64,000 nucleotides of DNA from Clostridia bacterium (GTDB lineage: Bacteria; Bacillota; Clostridia; Christensenellales; SZUA-584), in NCBI GenBank assembly GCA_003249555.1, contig QKIQ01000083.1:62001-126000 (forward strand), in the 5' to 3' direction. Both the position numbers and the translations under genes were made by a program. The notes beneath the pieces are model-generated. The model did not search any database, was not told the origin of the DNA, and saw only the letters and a program-made list of their open reading frames with translations. Each line of letters starts with the position of its first letter. The stretch's first letter is position 1. This document shows positions 55,158 through 62,920 of the stretch, piece by piece.

Positions 55158-56333
55158 TTACTCAAAATCAACCCAGACACTGCCCGCGTCATTGCTGTCG
55201 CAGCATTTATTTACAAATTTCACACCATCAATTCCCATTTCCAAAGTTGGGTATCCATAGCTCGTTTCGTTCACATCCTTGCCATCTTGTTTGTCTAAAA
55301 TCGCCGAGCAGAATGAAGAATAGATGTTGGCATAGGCTTCATAGAAACCTTCCGGATGTCCGGCCGGCACTCTTGAGTAGCTTCCAGCAATTTGGCCCAT
55401 AACAGCTGTTCCCCTTGAATAAATCTGCGTCGGTTGACCTTTCTTTGTGACTTTTAAATAGTTACACTCTTCCTGCACAAAATCGATGCTGCCAAGCTTA
55501 CCAAATATCCTCACTCTTAAAGCGTTATCGTTGCCGATTGCCACTTGGCTGCACCACAATGTCCCCGTTGCGCCGTTCTCGTATTCCAACAGCACCTGAG
55601 AATTGTCGTCAAGCACTCTTCCCGCAACTTTTGTATCCATTTTGGCGCACAGACGCTTTAATTTCAGACCGGTCATATAGTTGACCATATTTTCCGCATG
55701 ACTTCCGATATCTCCAAGGCAATTTGACCGTCCGGAAAGCTTAGGATTTGTTCTCCAAGCCCCCTGCATGTTGAGTTCTTCGTCCGACTCTATCAGCCAA
55801 TCTTGAGGATACTCAGCCATCACTACACGCACTTCACCAATCTGGCCATTGGCGATCATTTCTCGTGCTTGCTTTGCCATTACGTGGCCAGTGTATGTAT
55901 AAGTTACCGCAAACAAGCATCCATTTTTACTCGCAATCTCTTTTAGTTCTTCGGCTTGTTCTATTTCAAAACAAAGCGGTTTTTCACAAACAACGTTAAT
56001 ACCTTTTTGAAGAAAGGTTTTTGCGACAGGGTAATGCAGGAAATTCGGCACGACAATTGAAACAAAATCAATGCCGTCTTCTCTGGCAGCTTCCTTTTCC
56101 GCCATTTCTTGATACGTCACGTACATTCGATCTTCTTTGAGCCCAAGCTCAAGACCGGTTTGGAATACTTCTTCTTTTACATCAGAAAAACTCCCCGCAA
56201 CCAACTCCGCCTTACCATCAAGAGCAATGGCTCTACGGTGCACGTCGCCAATGAATGAACCGGGGCCGCCACCCACCATTCCATACCTGATTACTCTTTT
56301 TCCTCCGCCACTAGCGCTACCTGATATCGCCAT
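55158..56333 (-). CDS. Gfo/Idh/MocA family NAD(P)-dependent dehydrogenase
   Basis: The 391-residue oxidoreductase has the Rossmann motif YGMVGGGPGSFIG, and the catalytic EKPLCFE (Lys of the EKP motif) follows IVVPNFLHYPVA. In the C-terminal domain GDIGSHAEN holds the conserved Asp/His site. The family oxidises hydroxyls of inositols, glycosides or glucosamine derivatives. With two TIM-barrel genes downstream and an RbsABC-type importer upstream it probably performs the first oxidation of the imported compound. ATG 56333 follows AAGGAG. Confidence 0.9.
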   Translation of the reverse strand: MAISGSASGGGKRVIRYGMVGGGPGSFIGDVHRRAIALDGKAELVAGSFSDVKEEVFQTGLELGLKEDRMYVTYQEMAEKEAAREDGIDFVSIVVPNFLHYPVAKTFLQKGINVVCEKPLCFEIEQAEELKEIASKNGCLFAVTYTYTGHVMAKQAREMIANGQIGEVRVVMAEYPQDWLIESDEELNMQGAWRTNPKLSGRSNCLGDIGSHAENMVNYMTGLKLKRLCAKMDTKVAGRVLDDNSQVLLEYENGATGTLWCSQVAIGNDNALRVRIFGKLGSIDFVQEECNYLKVTKKGQPTQIYSRGTAVMGQIAGSYSRVPAGHPEGFYEAYANIYSSFCSAILDKQDGKDVNETSYGYPTLEMGIDGVKFVNKCCDSNDAGSVWVDFE

Positions 56334-56473
56334 ATTCTTACTCCTTACTATTTTATGGTATTAAGCCAATGTGCTGTATAATGTTTGACTATCCGGCAAA
56401 ACGTATTCGTTCACCGTTTTTGCTTTTTGGTTAGCCCGTTGACTTTTATAAACGGGGTTTTGCAATTGTGTTT

Positions 56474-56503
56474 GTGATGGGATCCGTCACCAGATCCCAT
56501 CAC
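56474..56503. other. Perfect 11-bp hairpin in the gap between binding-protein and dehydrogenase genes
   Basis: GTGATGGGATC (56474-56484) and GATCCCATCAC (56493-56503) pair around an eight-base loop, with no T tract on either side. It lies in a 272-base gap. In operons such structures often protect the upstream mRNA of a binding protein from decay or partly terminate; no other gene is seen in the gap. Confidence 0.6.
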
Positions 56504-56605
56504 CCACCACCAGATGTGACACCAGCATTTTCAATTCGTAAAAATGCCCGTTGCAATATCGATGATTCTGTTATTGCATTAAAAACAGTTCTACCTTACC
56601 TGAAA

Positions 56606-57757
56606 TTAATGAGTTTCGAGATATTCAGCTAATTTTGCATCAAACTCTTCAAAATTCGCTACATTCTCATTGTATGCAGCTTCATAATCTTCAAGCTTCC
56701 ACTGGAATGCATCATTTGCACGACCCTCAAGGTAATCCTCAACTGTCCACGGAATCGCTTGATCTAAGTTATCAGCTGTAAGCACGAACGGCGGTTTAAT
56801 CTGCAGCCACTGAACGTAATCCTTACCTTCAAAGTATCTGAGAATCTGTTGTATACAAAGATCCGCGTCAAGTGACGGTGGATTCGGAACCGTTGCAGCA
56901 AGGCCACCTGCTTCAATTTCCGGCCATGCATCGTCTTTGCCGTTGCAGGACACAATGACTTTATCGGTAACGCCAAGCTCGTCAAACACCTGTTTCGCAC
57001 CAAAATATGTTTCTTCATTGCAGGCGAACAGCACGTCAAACTCCGTACCCGAAGCGATCAGATCCTGAACGATTGGAATCGCCAGTGTTCTTTGCCACTC
57101 AGAAGAAGCTGTTAATATTGCCGGCTCCATGCCCGCTTCTTCAAGAGCCATATTGAATCCAACAATTTCACCCTCAGCAGTACCTTGGCCGAGGAATCCA
57201 GGAATATTCACACACTTTGCATCCGGATAGTTTTCAGCAACCCATTGACCGGCAAGATAACCCATCATAACAAAGTTATCGCTAACCCAACCTTGGGGCT
57301 CCGTTCCTTCCTTTGTTTCCGGTTTGCCAACGATGAAGAAAATCGGAACGCCGGCTGCGTTCGCTGCCGCAATAGACTCGGCAGAACCAGCAGAACCCGC
57401 CGTGATGACCGCGATGGCGTCCATACCAGCAGCAATCATATCCTGAACATTCGCGAGTTCCTGCTCCGGGTTGTAGTCCGAGTTAAGTTCAGTGATTTCC
57501 CAGCCGATGGATTCGCCGATCGCTGTGAATGCATTGCCGAACTGAGCATAGTAGTCGTCCGGTCCGGCATTAATAAACCCAACCTTTTTCGCGCCGACAT
57601 CTGCTGCCGGAGCCTCGGTCGCATCTGCTGCCGGAGCCTCGGTCGCATCTGCTGCCGGAGCCTCGGTTGTTTCTTTTGTTTCTACATTTGCCGGAGTACA
57701 TGCAGCAAATGCAACCAGCATACCCAGCGCCAAGAGAATCACAAGTACTTTTTTCAT
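56606..57757 (-). CDS. Sugar ABC transporter substrate-binding lipoprotein
   Basis: A 383-residue lipoprotein: signal with lipobox FAAC (Cys20), then a Thr/Glu/Ala/Pro linker with TEAPAADA three times, then a periplasmic-binding-protein type I (ribose/galactose class) domain from about 57: KVGFINAGPDDYYAQFGNAF, DAIAVITAGSAGS, VIVSCNGKDDAW. It delivers a sugar or polyol to the permease. ATG 57757 is preceded by AAAGGAG. The specificity cannot be read. Confidence 0.9.
   Translation of the reverse strand: MKKVLVILLALGMLVAFAACTPANVETKETTEAPAADATEAPAADATEAPAADVGAKKVGFINAGPDDYYAQFGNAFTAIGESIGWEITELNSDYNPEQELANVQDMIAAGMDAIAVITAGSAGSAESIAAANAAGVPIFFIVGKPETKEGTEPQGWVSDNFVMMGYLAGQWVAENYPDAKCVNIPGFLGQGTAEGEIVGFNMALEEAGMEPAILTASSEWQRTLAIPIVQDLIASGTEFDVLFACNEETYFGAKQVFDELGVTDKVIVSCNGKDDAWPEIEAGGLAATVPNPPSLDADLCIQQILRYFEGKDYVQWLQIKPPFVLTADNLDQAIPWTVEDYLEGRANDAFQWKLEDYEAAYNENVANFEEFDAKLAEYLETH
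57600..57671. repeat. 24-bp tandem repeat encoding the lipoprotein linker
   Basis: Two identical 24-base units and a third that agrees for its first 20 bases encode TEAPAADA repeats. Unit number could vary between strains. Confidence 0.85.
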
Positions 57758-57837
57758 TTTTTCTTCTCCTTTATTTTTTCTAGCTGATGTTCTCGCACCA
57801 ACTTCTGATGCGGATATTATTACGTAACAGCGAACTG

Positions 57838-58869
57838 TTAAGCTGTCTTTTTAGACTTCTTAACCGTTCTTAAGCCACTATAATAACCAATCAATACAGC
57901 AAATATAATGAGCAAGCCTTTCATAATATACTGCCAGTGCGGTGAAACACCGAGTATATTCAGCGCATTAGATATAATTCCCAGTAACACAACACCAATA
58001 ACAGCGCCCCATATATTGCCACTGCCACCCGCCAGCGAAGTACCGCCCACAACAACCGCCGCGATAACATCAATTTCTTCACCCGATCCCATTGTCGGCG
58101 CCCCTGTGCCAAGGCGCGAAAGCAAAGTCATTGATGCGATGGATATAAACAGTCCATTGATACCATAAATCAACAGCTTGAAGTTCTTAACATTGATACC
58201 GACGAGATATGCCGCATTTTCATTGCCACCTACTGCGTAAACTCTGCGGCCAAACTTCGTATACTTTATCACTAGCCAAACAATAACTGTCAGCATGAGG
58301 AATAACACAATTGGCACGGTAACAACAAACTGGTCTATTCTAAAAACGACCGCTTTTAAAAACTCCATCTTGCCGATTATGGTTATCTCTCTGCCGTTGG
58401 TAATGAGGTAAGTAAAGCCGCGGTAAATGCTCATAAATCCAAGAGAAACGATAAAAGGTTCTAATTTGGTACGTGAAATGATTAACCCCATGATGAGTTG
58501 AAAACCAATACTGACGGCGATGGCAAGAAAAATCACCGAGCCATCCGCCCAATCATGACTTTTTATCAAAAAGGCCATACCCGTTCCCACAAAGCTCATC
58601 ATCCAGCCGATGGATAAGTCAATACCGCCGGATATCATAACCATCGTCATGCTCAGTGCGAATATACCCGTCACAGAAACCTGCAGAAGCACGTTTGAAA
58701 TGTTCATGCCACTGACAAAGTTGACTTGTCCTTTTACGATATATTCAATAACAATTGCCAAGATCAAAACAGACAGCAAAACCAGAAAAATCGGTGTATT
58801 ATCATGACTCCAAACTCTCTTGAAAAAACTCGATCTAGATATGGCTTTTACACCTTTTTGCTCATTCAT
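57838..58869 (-). CDS. Sugar ABC transporter permease, RbsC-like
   Basis: A 343-residue BPD_transp_2 permease with about nine or ten membrane helices. Key stretches are VMISGGIDLSIGWMMSF, the GFMSIYRGFTYLITNG loop, KYTKFGRRVYAVGGNENAAYLVGI (the ATPase-coupling EAA-like loop) and GGTSLAGGSGNIWGAVIG. The start codon overlaps the ATPase stop (TAATG). Confidence 0.94.
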   Translation of the reverse strand: MNEQKGVKAISRSSFFKRVWSHDNTPIFLVLLSVLILAIVIEYIVKGQVNFVSGMNISNVLLQVSVTGIFALSMTMVMISGGIDLSIGWMMSFVGTGMAFLIKSHDWADGSVIFLAIAVSIGFQLIMGLIISRTKLEPFIVSLGFMSIYRGFTYLITNGREITIIGKMEFLKAVVFRIDQFVVTVPIVLFLMLTVIVWLVIKYTKFGRRVYAVGGNENAAYLVGINVKNFKLLIYGINGLFISIASMTLLSRLGTGAPTMGSGEEIDVIAAVVVGGTSLAGGSGNIWGAVIGVVLLGIISNALNILGVSPHWQYIMKGLLIIFAVLIGYYSGLRTVKKSKKTA

Positions 58870-60359
58870 TAGTTACAACCTCCAATAGAGTAATTCAAAA
58901 TGTTTTCTTCATTTATCTCTTCTTTTTTATTGATTTCCGCAACGATCTTCCCATTGCGCATAACCATAATACGGTCACTCATCGCAATGAGCTCGGGCAT
59001 ATCAGACGAGATCATAATCACGCATTTTCCCTCTTGCAACAGTTCCGTCATAATCTTATAGATTTCTTCTTTTGCGCCCACGTCGATTCCACGTGTTGGT
59101 TCATCAAAAATAAAAATTTCACCATTCGTAGCAAACCACTTTGCCAAGACCACTTTTTGCTGATTTCCGCCGGATAAGAACATGACCTTTTGATCAACAC
59201 TTGGTGTGACAACTTTCATTGCCTCAACATATTTTTCGGCCAGCTTAATATCATCTGCAGGTATTGCAAGTGGCGTTTTTGTTTTTGTATAGCTTGCAAT
59301 CACGGTATTTTTTATCACCGAATGACCTAAAAAGAGCCCTGAATATTGCCTGTCCTCGGTAATAAAACACATTTTATTTTTTATCGCATCAAGAGGCGTC
59401 CGAATGTGTTTTTCCTCCCCGTTAATTGACAACGTACCGGTTTCCTTTGGCTTTACACCAAACAAAAGCTCTGCCAGTTCTGTCCTCCCGGAACCGACCA
59501 TACCTGCAATCCCGAGCAACTCGCCGGATCTGACATGCAGCGAGGCATCTTCTACGCCATTTCCCGTCATATTTTTCGCTTCAAATATGACTTTACCTAT
59601 TTGGGCGCCGTCCCTTTTATAGAAGGCCGAAATATCGCGGCCCACCATATCTTTTATCAGCTGCTGTTCCGAAAGATCTTCAATTTGATACGTATTGATT
59701 TTCTGACCATCGCGGATTACCGTCACGCGATCCGCAATTTTAAACACTTCGTCCAAATGATGAGAAATATATATAATGCTAATACCTTCACTTGCCAGTT
59801 TCTTTATAATATTGAGCAAGTGCTCTGTCTCTTTTTTTGAAAATGAAGCAGTGGGTTCATCAAGAATCATTATTTTAGATTCGCTAATAAACGCACGTGC
59901 TATTTCCACCGTTTTTTGTTCACCGCTTCCCAACCCCCCAACAATGTCATACGGCGACACATCAGATTGAAGGAAAGCAAGCACTTCCTGTGCTTTTTTA
60001 ATCATTTTCGGCTTGCTGACGAAAATGCCGGCTCCTATTTCATTTCCTGCAAATAAATTCTCATATACCGTCAATAATGGATATAATGCATGCTCTTGAT
60101 AAATTGTTTGTATTCCAAGTTCCATTGCGCTTCGAGGCGTCAAGTTCTCGATCTTTCGGCCTTCAATAATGCGTTCTCCTTGATCCGGTGTGTACGCGCC
60201 TGAAAGCATTTTTATTAATGTGGATTTACCCGCGCCATTTTCACCGCAAATACAGTGCACCTCACCTTTACGCACGTCAAAATCGAATCCATCAAATACT
60301 GTGACGCCTGGAAATGATTTTTTAATTCCTTTTAATTCAAGAATTAATTCGTTTTGCAT
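58869..60359 (-). CDS. Sugar ABC transporter ATP-binding protein, RbsA/MglA-like
   Basis: A fused two-domain ATPase of 496 residues. The first domain has GENGAGKST, a slightly altered signature GLGSGEQK and DEPTASF. The second has the degenerate Walker A GMVGSGRTE usual in RbsA, FLSGGNQQK and DEPTRGIDVG. It powers import of monosaccharides. It is the first gene of the operon, behind AGGGGGG, facing the LacI gene across a 606-base control region. Confidence 0.95.
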   Translation of the reverse strand: MQNELILELKGIKKSFPGVTVFDGFDFDVRKGEVHCICGENGAGKSTLIKMLSGAYTPDQGERIIEGRKIENLTPRSAMELGIQTIYQEHALYPLLTVYENLFAGNEIGAGIFVSKPKMIKKAQEVLAFLQSDVSPYDIVGGLGSGEQKTVEIARAFISESKIMILDEPTASFSKKETEHLLNIIKKLASEGISIIYISHHLDEVFKIADRVTVIRDGQKINTYQIEDLSEQQLIKDMVGRDISAFYKRDGAQIGKVIFEAKNMTGNGVEDASLHVRSGELLGIAGMVGSGRTELAELLFGVKPKETGTLSINGEEKHIRTPLDAIKNKMCFITEDRQYSGLFLGHSVIKNTVIASYTKTKTPLAIPADDIKLAEKYVEAMKVVTPSVDQKVMFLSGGNQQKVVLAKWFATNGEIFIFDEPTRGIDVGAKEEIYKIMTELLQEGKCVIMISSDMPELIAMSDRIMVMRNGKIVAEINKKEEINEENILNYSIGGCN

Positions 60360-60434
60360 TGTTTCTCCCCCCTATCTTTGAAATTAGAAGTAGTATCTGA
60401 TGCACTTATTAAACAATCAAGACCGTTGCCTATC

Positions 60435-60452
60435 GAGAAAAACGTTTTTCTC
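60435..60452. promoter_or_regulatory. Operator candidate O1
   Basis: A perfect 18-bp palindrome GAGAAAAACGTTTTTCTC with central CG, 76 bases before the ABC ATPase start codon. The shape is typical of LacI-family sites. Confidence 0.65.
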
Positions 60453-60605
60453 TACAATTCATATGTTCTTTAAACACAAAGTTTGCATCATTACATTCAT
60501 TACCAAAATTATTTTATATGTGCTGTTATTTATGTGTGTGTTATCCGATTTGTCATTTCTCCGTTCTGCGCCACTTAATAAATCGCAAAAATATTATTCG
60601 TACTG

Positions 60606-60619
60606 GTTAAACGTTTAAC
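60606..60619. promoter_or_regulatory. Operator candidate O2
   Basis: A perfect 14-bp palindrome GTTAAACGTTTAAC. It shares AAACGTTT with O1. A minus-strand TATAAT at 60635-60640 would start transcription just before it, so a bound repressor would block the ABC operon. Confidence 0.65.
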
Positions 60620-60948
60620 TTATATTAACGTATTATTATATTTTTCGCAAGCTGAAATTTGTTACTTTATGTTTGTTTGCATTAATTATTTTGATATATA
60701 ACTCGAATAATACCCCTGTAGCGCATTTACGCAAGGAGTAAGCGATAACTTATTTGAAATATATTTAATCGTTTTTTCGATTTACACCTTAACATTCTAC
60801 AAAATATAAATCCTATATAAAAAAACTCTTTTACTTTTTATTTTAGATACTGTAAACTTAATTTGATAAATATTCAGAAAGAGTGTCTTTGAAACAATAT
60901 GTCTCATTGCTTAAAATTGCATTGCTTTTGTTTCGGGATAATATAACG

Positions 60949-60962
60949 ATTAAACGGTTAGT
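60949..60962. promoter_or_regulatory. Operator candidate O3 at the lacI start
   Basis: ATTAAACGGTTAGT agrees with O2 at 10 of 14 bases and ends three bases before the lacI ATG, suggesting autorepression. Confidence 0.45.
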
Positions 60963-60965
60963 AAA

Positions 60966-61982
60966 ATGGTATCTATGAAAGACGTATCGAATGAAGCCGG
61001 GGTTTCTATTGCGACTGTATCGAACGTAATTAATAAAACAAAATATGTTAGTGAAGAAAAAGTTCAATTAGTTCAGAATGCCATCAAAAAGCTTGGCTAC
61101 GTGCCAAACGCGTTTGCAAAAGGTTTGAAGACCAAACGCTCTGGCGTCATCAGTCTCATTCTTCATGATACTTTTAATCCACAATATATGTCTCTAGTTA
61201 ATAGCGTCACCAAAACAGCACAGGAAAGCGGTTACAGCGTGATGATTCACCATTCCGATCGAAGCGTTAATAAAGAAAAAGAAGCGTTGATGAATTCAGT
61301 ATCAAATAGTGTTGATGGAATTATACTCGATCCTGTTGGGTTGAAAAATGAATATATAAAACAGATTCTCCAACAAAACATACCGATTGTATTTGCCGGG
61401 CTTTCTATCCGAGGTATCAACGCGCCATGCGTACTAGCCAACATCAAATTGGGTACATATGAAGCGATATGCCACTTAATAAAGACCAACCATCGTCATA
61501 TCGGTTTTATTACGAATGCTCTTAATACCAATCTATCAAAAGAGTCTTTCGAAGGTTATAAAAAGGCTCTTGAGGATTTCAACATTACAATGCAGTCAGA
61601 ATACATTAAAACCAATGCAAGTTCACATACCGGCGGCTATAAGGCGGTTACATCTTTGTTAATGCTTTCTTCTCCTCCATCCGCCATTTTTGTCGCTGAT
61701 GAATTAATGACACATGGTGCAATTGAAGCGATAAACGTAGCTAAAGCCGATGCCGATGTCGAGTTAATCGGTTTAACTAACAATGAATGGTCAAACCTTG
61801 TAAAACCAAAGATCTCCGTTATATCTCTGCCAACAAGCGAAATTGGAAGGCTTTCTACAGAAATAATTATCGACATGATAAACGGCATAAAACCAAACGT
61901 TATGCCAAAAGAATACTTATCGACGGAGCTTTTTATTAAAAACAGTGACGCGCACGCTATGCATATAAACACGGAGGAGTAA
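60966..61982 (+). CDS. LacI family transcriptional regulator
   Basis: The 338-residue repressor has the LacI helix-turn-helix and hinge (SMKDVSNEAGVSIATVSNVINKTKYVSEEK ... GYVPNAFAKGLKTKRSG), then a periplasmic-binding-like ligand domain (about 62-330). The SVATVS-type recognition helix fits CG-centred operators, and three candidates lie upstream. The ATG at 60966 has no evident ribosome site. Codon use is AT-rich compared with core genes. It is probably the repressor of the divergent transporter operon; the downstream barrel gene is in the same transcript. Confidence 0.93.
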   Translation: MVSMKDVSNEAGVSIATVSNVINKTKYVSEEKVQLVQNAIKKLGYVPNAFAKGLKTKRSGVISLILHDTFNPQYMSLVNSVTKTAQESGYSVMIHHSDRSVNKEKEALMNSVSNSVDGIILDPVGLKNEYIKQILQQNIPIVFAGLSIRGINAPCVLANIKLGTYEAICHLIKTNHRHIGFITNALNTNLSKESFEGYKKALEDFNITMQSEYIKTNASSHTGGYKAVTSLLMLSSPPSAIFVADELMTHGAIEAINVAKADADVELIGLTNNEWSNLVKPKISVISLPTSEIGRLSTEIIIDMINGIKPNVMPKEYLSTELFIKNSDAHAMHINTEE

Positions 61983-61983
61983 T

Positions 61984-62796
61984 ATGGAAGTCTCATTTTT
62001 TACAGATTTATTCAAAGGTCTTTCCCTCGAAGAATCGATACCTTTGATTGCAGAAGCAGGGTATCATCACATTGAGATAAACTCACTTCCCTATTGGTCA
62101 CCGCAACTTGATTTATCGTCGATCAATTATGATCGCCTCGACAACATCAAGGCTCTTTTACATAAACACGATATGTCCGTCATCGGCGTTGCGAGCTTTA
62201 CGGATATTGCCGCCCTCAACAACGCCGAAAGAGAAAAGGCTGTTACTTATTGTAAACACACTATCTTAGCCGCTGAATATCTTGGCTGCCATCTTACAAC
62301 ATCCATGTTTGCAGGCAACAGTATTATGCCAGCCGAAGAGCAGGAAGCCTCTTTAATCAAATCCCTTACGGAGCTTAGCGCATTCAGCAAACAACACAAT
62401 ACACAGTTAGCTTTGGAACTTTACCCCGGCTCTTATATCGACAGCACAACAGACGCAATAGCGTTTTTAGACTCGCATTCATTTGATAATATAGGCTATC
62501 TCTTCTGTTTATCGCATATCGCTGAAGACAACGAGGACATACTCGATTCATTTGAGCTAGCCAAAAACAAGATCATACATTTCCATTTTTCAGATACTCA
62601 GGTCGGCGTACCTGGACATTCTCACCTTTCTCTTGGCAAAGGAAGCATCAATTTTGATGCACTCGTCCAGAGAATTTCAAAGACTGGATACGATGGTTAT
62701 CTTACCATTCAGATATATTCAGAAATGGGGAATTTGGTTGATATTGCAGCTGGAAATAGGATATATTTAGAAAGTTTGATAAAAAAATATGAATGA
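61984..62796 (+). CDS. Sugar phosphate isomerase/epimerase-like TIM-barrel protein (3)
   Basis: A 270-residue barrel of the xylose-isomerase-like superfamily. It opens EVSFFTDLFKGLSLEESIPLIAEAGYHHIEINS. Metal-ligand candidates are Glu in LALELYPG, the His of LFCLSHIAED (where a metal-binding Asp is usual), FHFSDTQ, and Gln in LTIQIY at the usual last glutamate position. These differences from copies 1 and 2 suggest altered metal binding. A GGAGGAG overlaps the lacI stop, so the two are coupled. Possibly a third enzyme of the same pathway. Confidence 0.82.
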   Translation: MEVSFFTDLFKGLSLEESIPLIAEAGYHHIEINSLPYWSPQLDLSSINYDRLDNIKALLHKHDMSVIGVASFTDIAALNNAEREKAVTYCKHTILAAEYLGCHLTTSMFAGNSIMPAEEQEASLIKSLTELSAFSKQHNTQLALELYPGSYIDSTTDAIAFLDSHSFDNIGYLFCLSHIAEDNEDILDSFELAKNKIIHFHFSDTQVGVPGHSHLSLGKGSINFDALVQRISKTGYDGYLTIQIYSEMGNLVDIAAGNRIYLESLIKKYE

Positions 62797-62920
62797 CTAT
62801 AACTGGCTATTACTCAAGCAGATACTGCCAAGCAGTGAGCGCACCCAAAAAGAAATATGTCTATATCTATATTCTCGGGATCGTGAATATATTGATTTTT
62901 ACCTCAGACTCTATGGTTGA
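62789..62920 (+). CDS. Small 43-residue ORF after the TIM-barrel gene
   Basis: ATG at 62789 overlaps the upstream stop by eight bases, and the frame runs to TGA 62918-62920. It fills the whole gap to the convergent ROK stop at 62921. The peptide (MNDYNWLLLKQILPSSERTQ...) is rich in Leu, Tyr and charged residues and has no signal or membrane helix. There is no clear ribosome site, but coupling to the upstream gene is possible. I recognise no family; it may be chance. Confidence 0.35.
   Translation: MNDYNWLLLKQILPSSERTQKEICLYLYSRDREYIDFYLRLYG

Larger units (their letters stand above)
60360..60965. other. Divergent control region of the sugar cluster
   Basis: The 606-base AT-rich gap between the ABC ATPase and lacI contains the three operator candidates and no believable gene. 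Minus-strand -10 candidate TATAAT at 60635-60640; I cannot assign firm -35 boxes to either gene. Confidence 0.55.
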
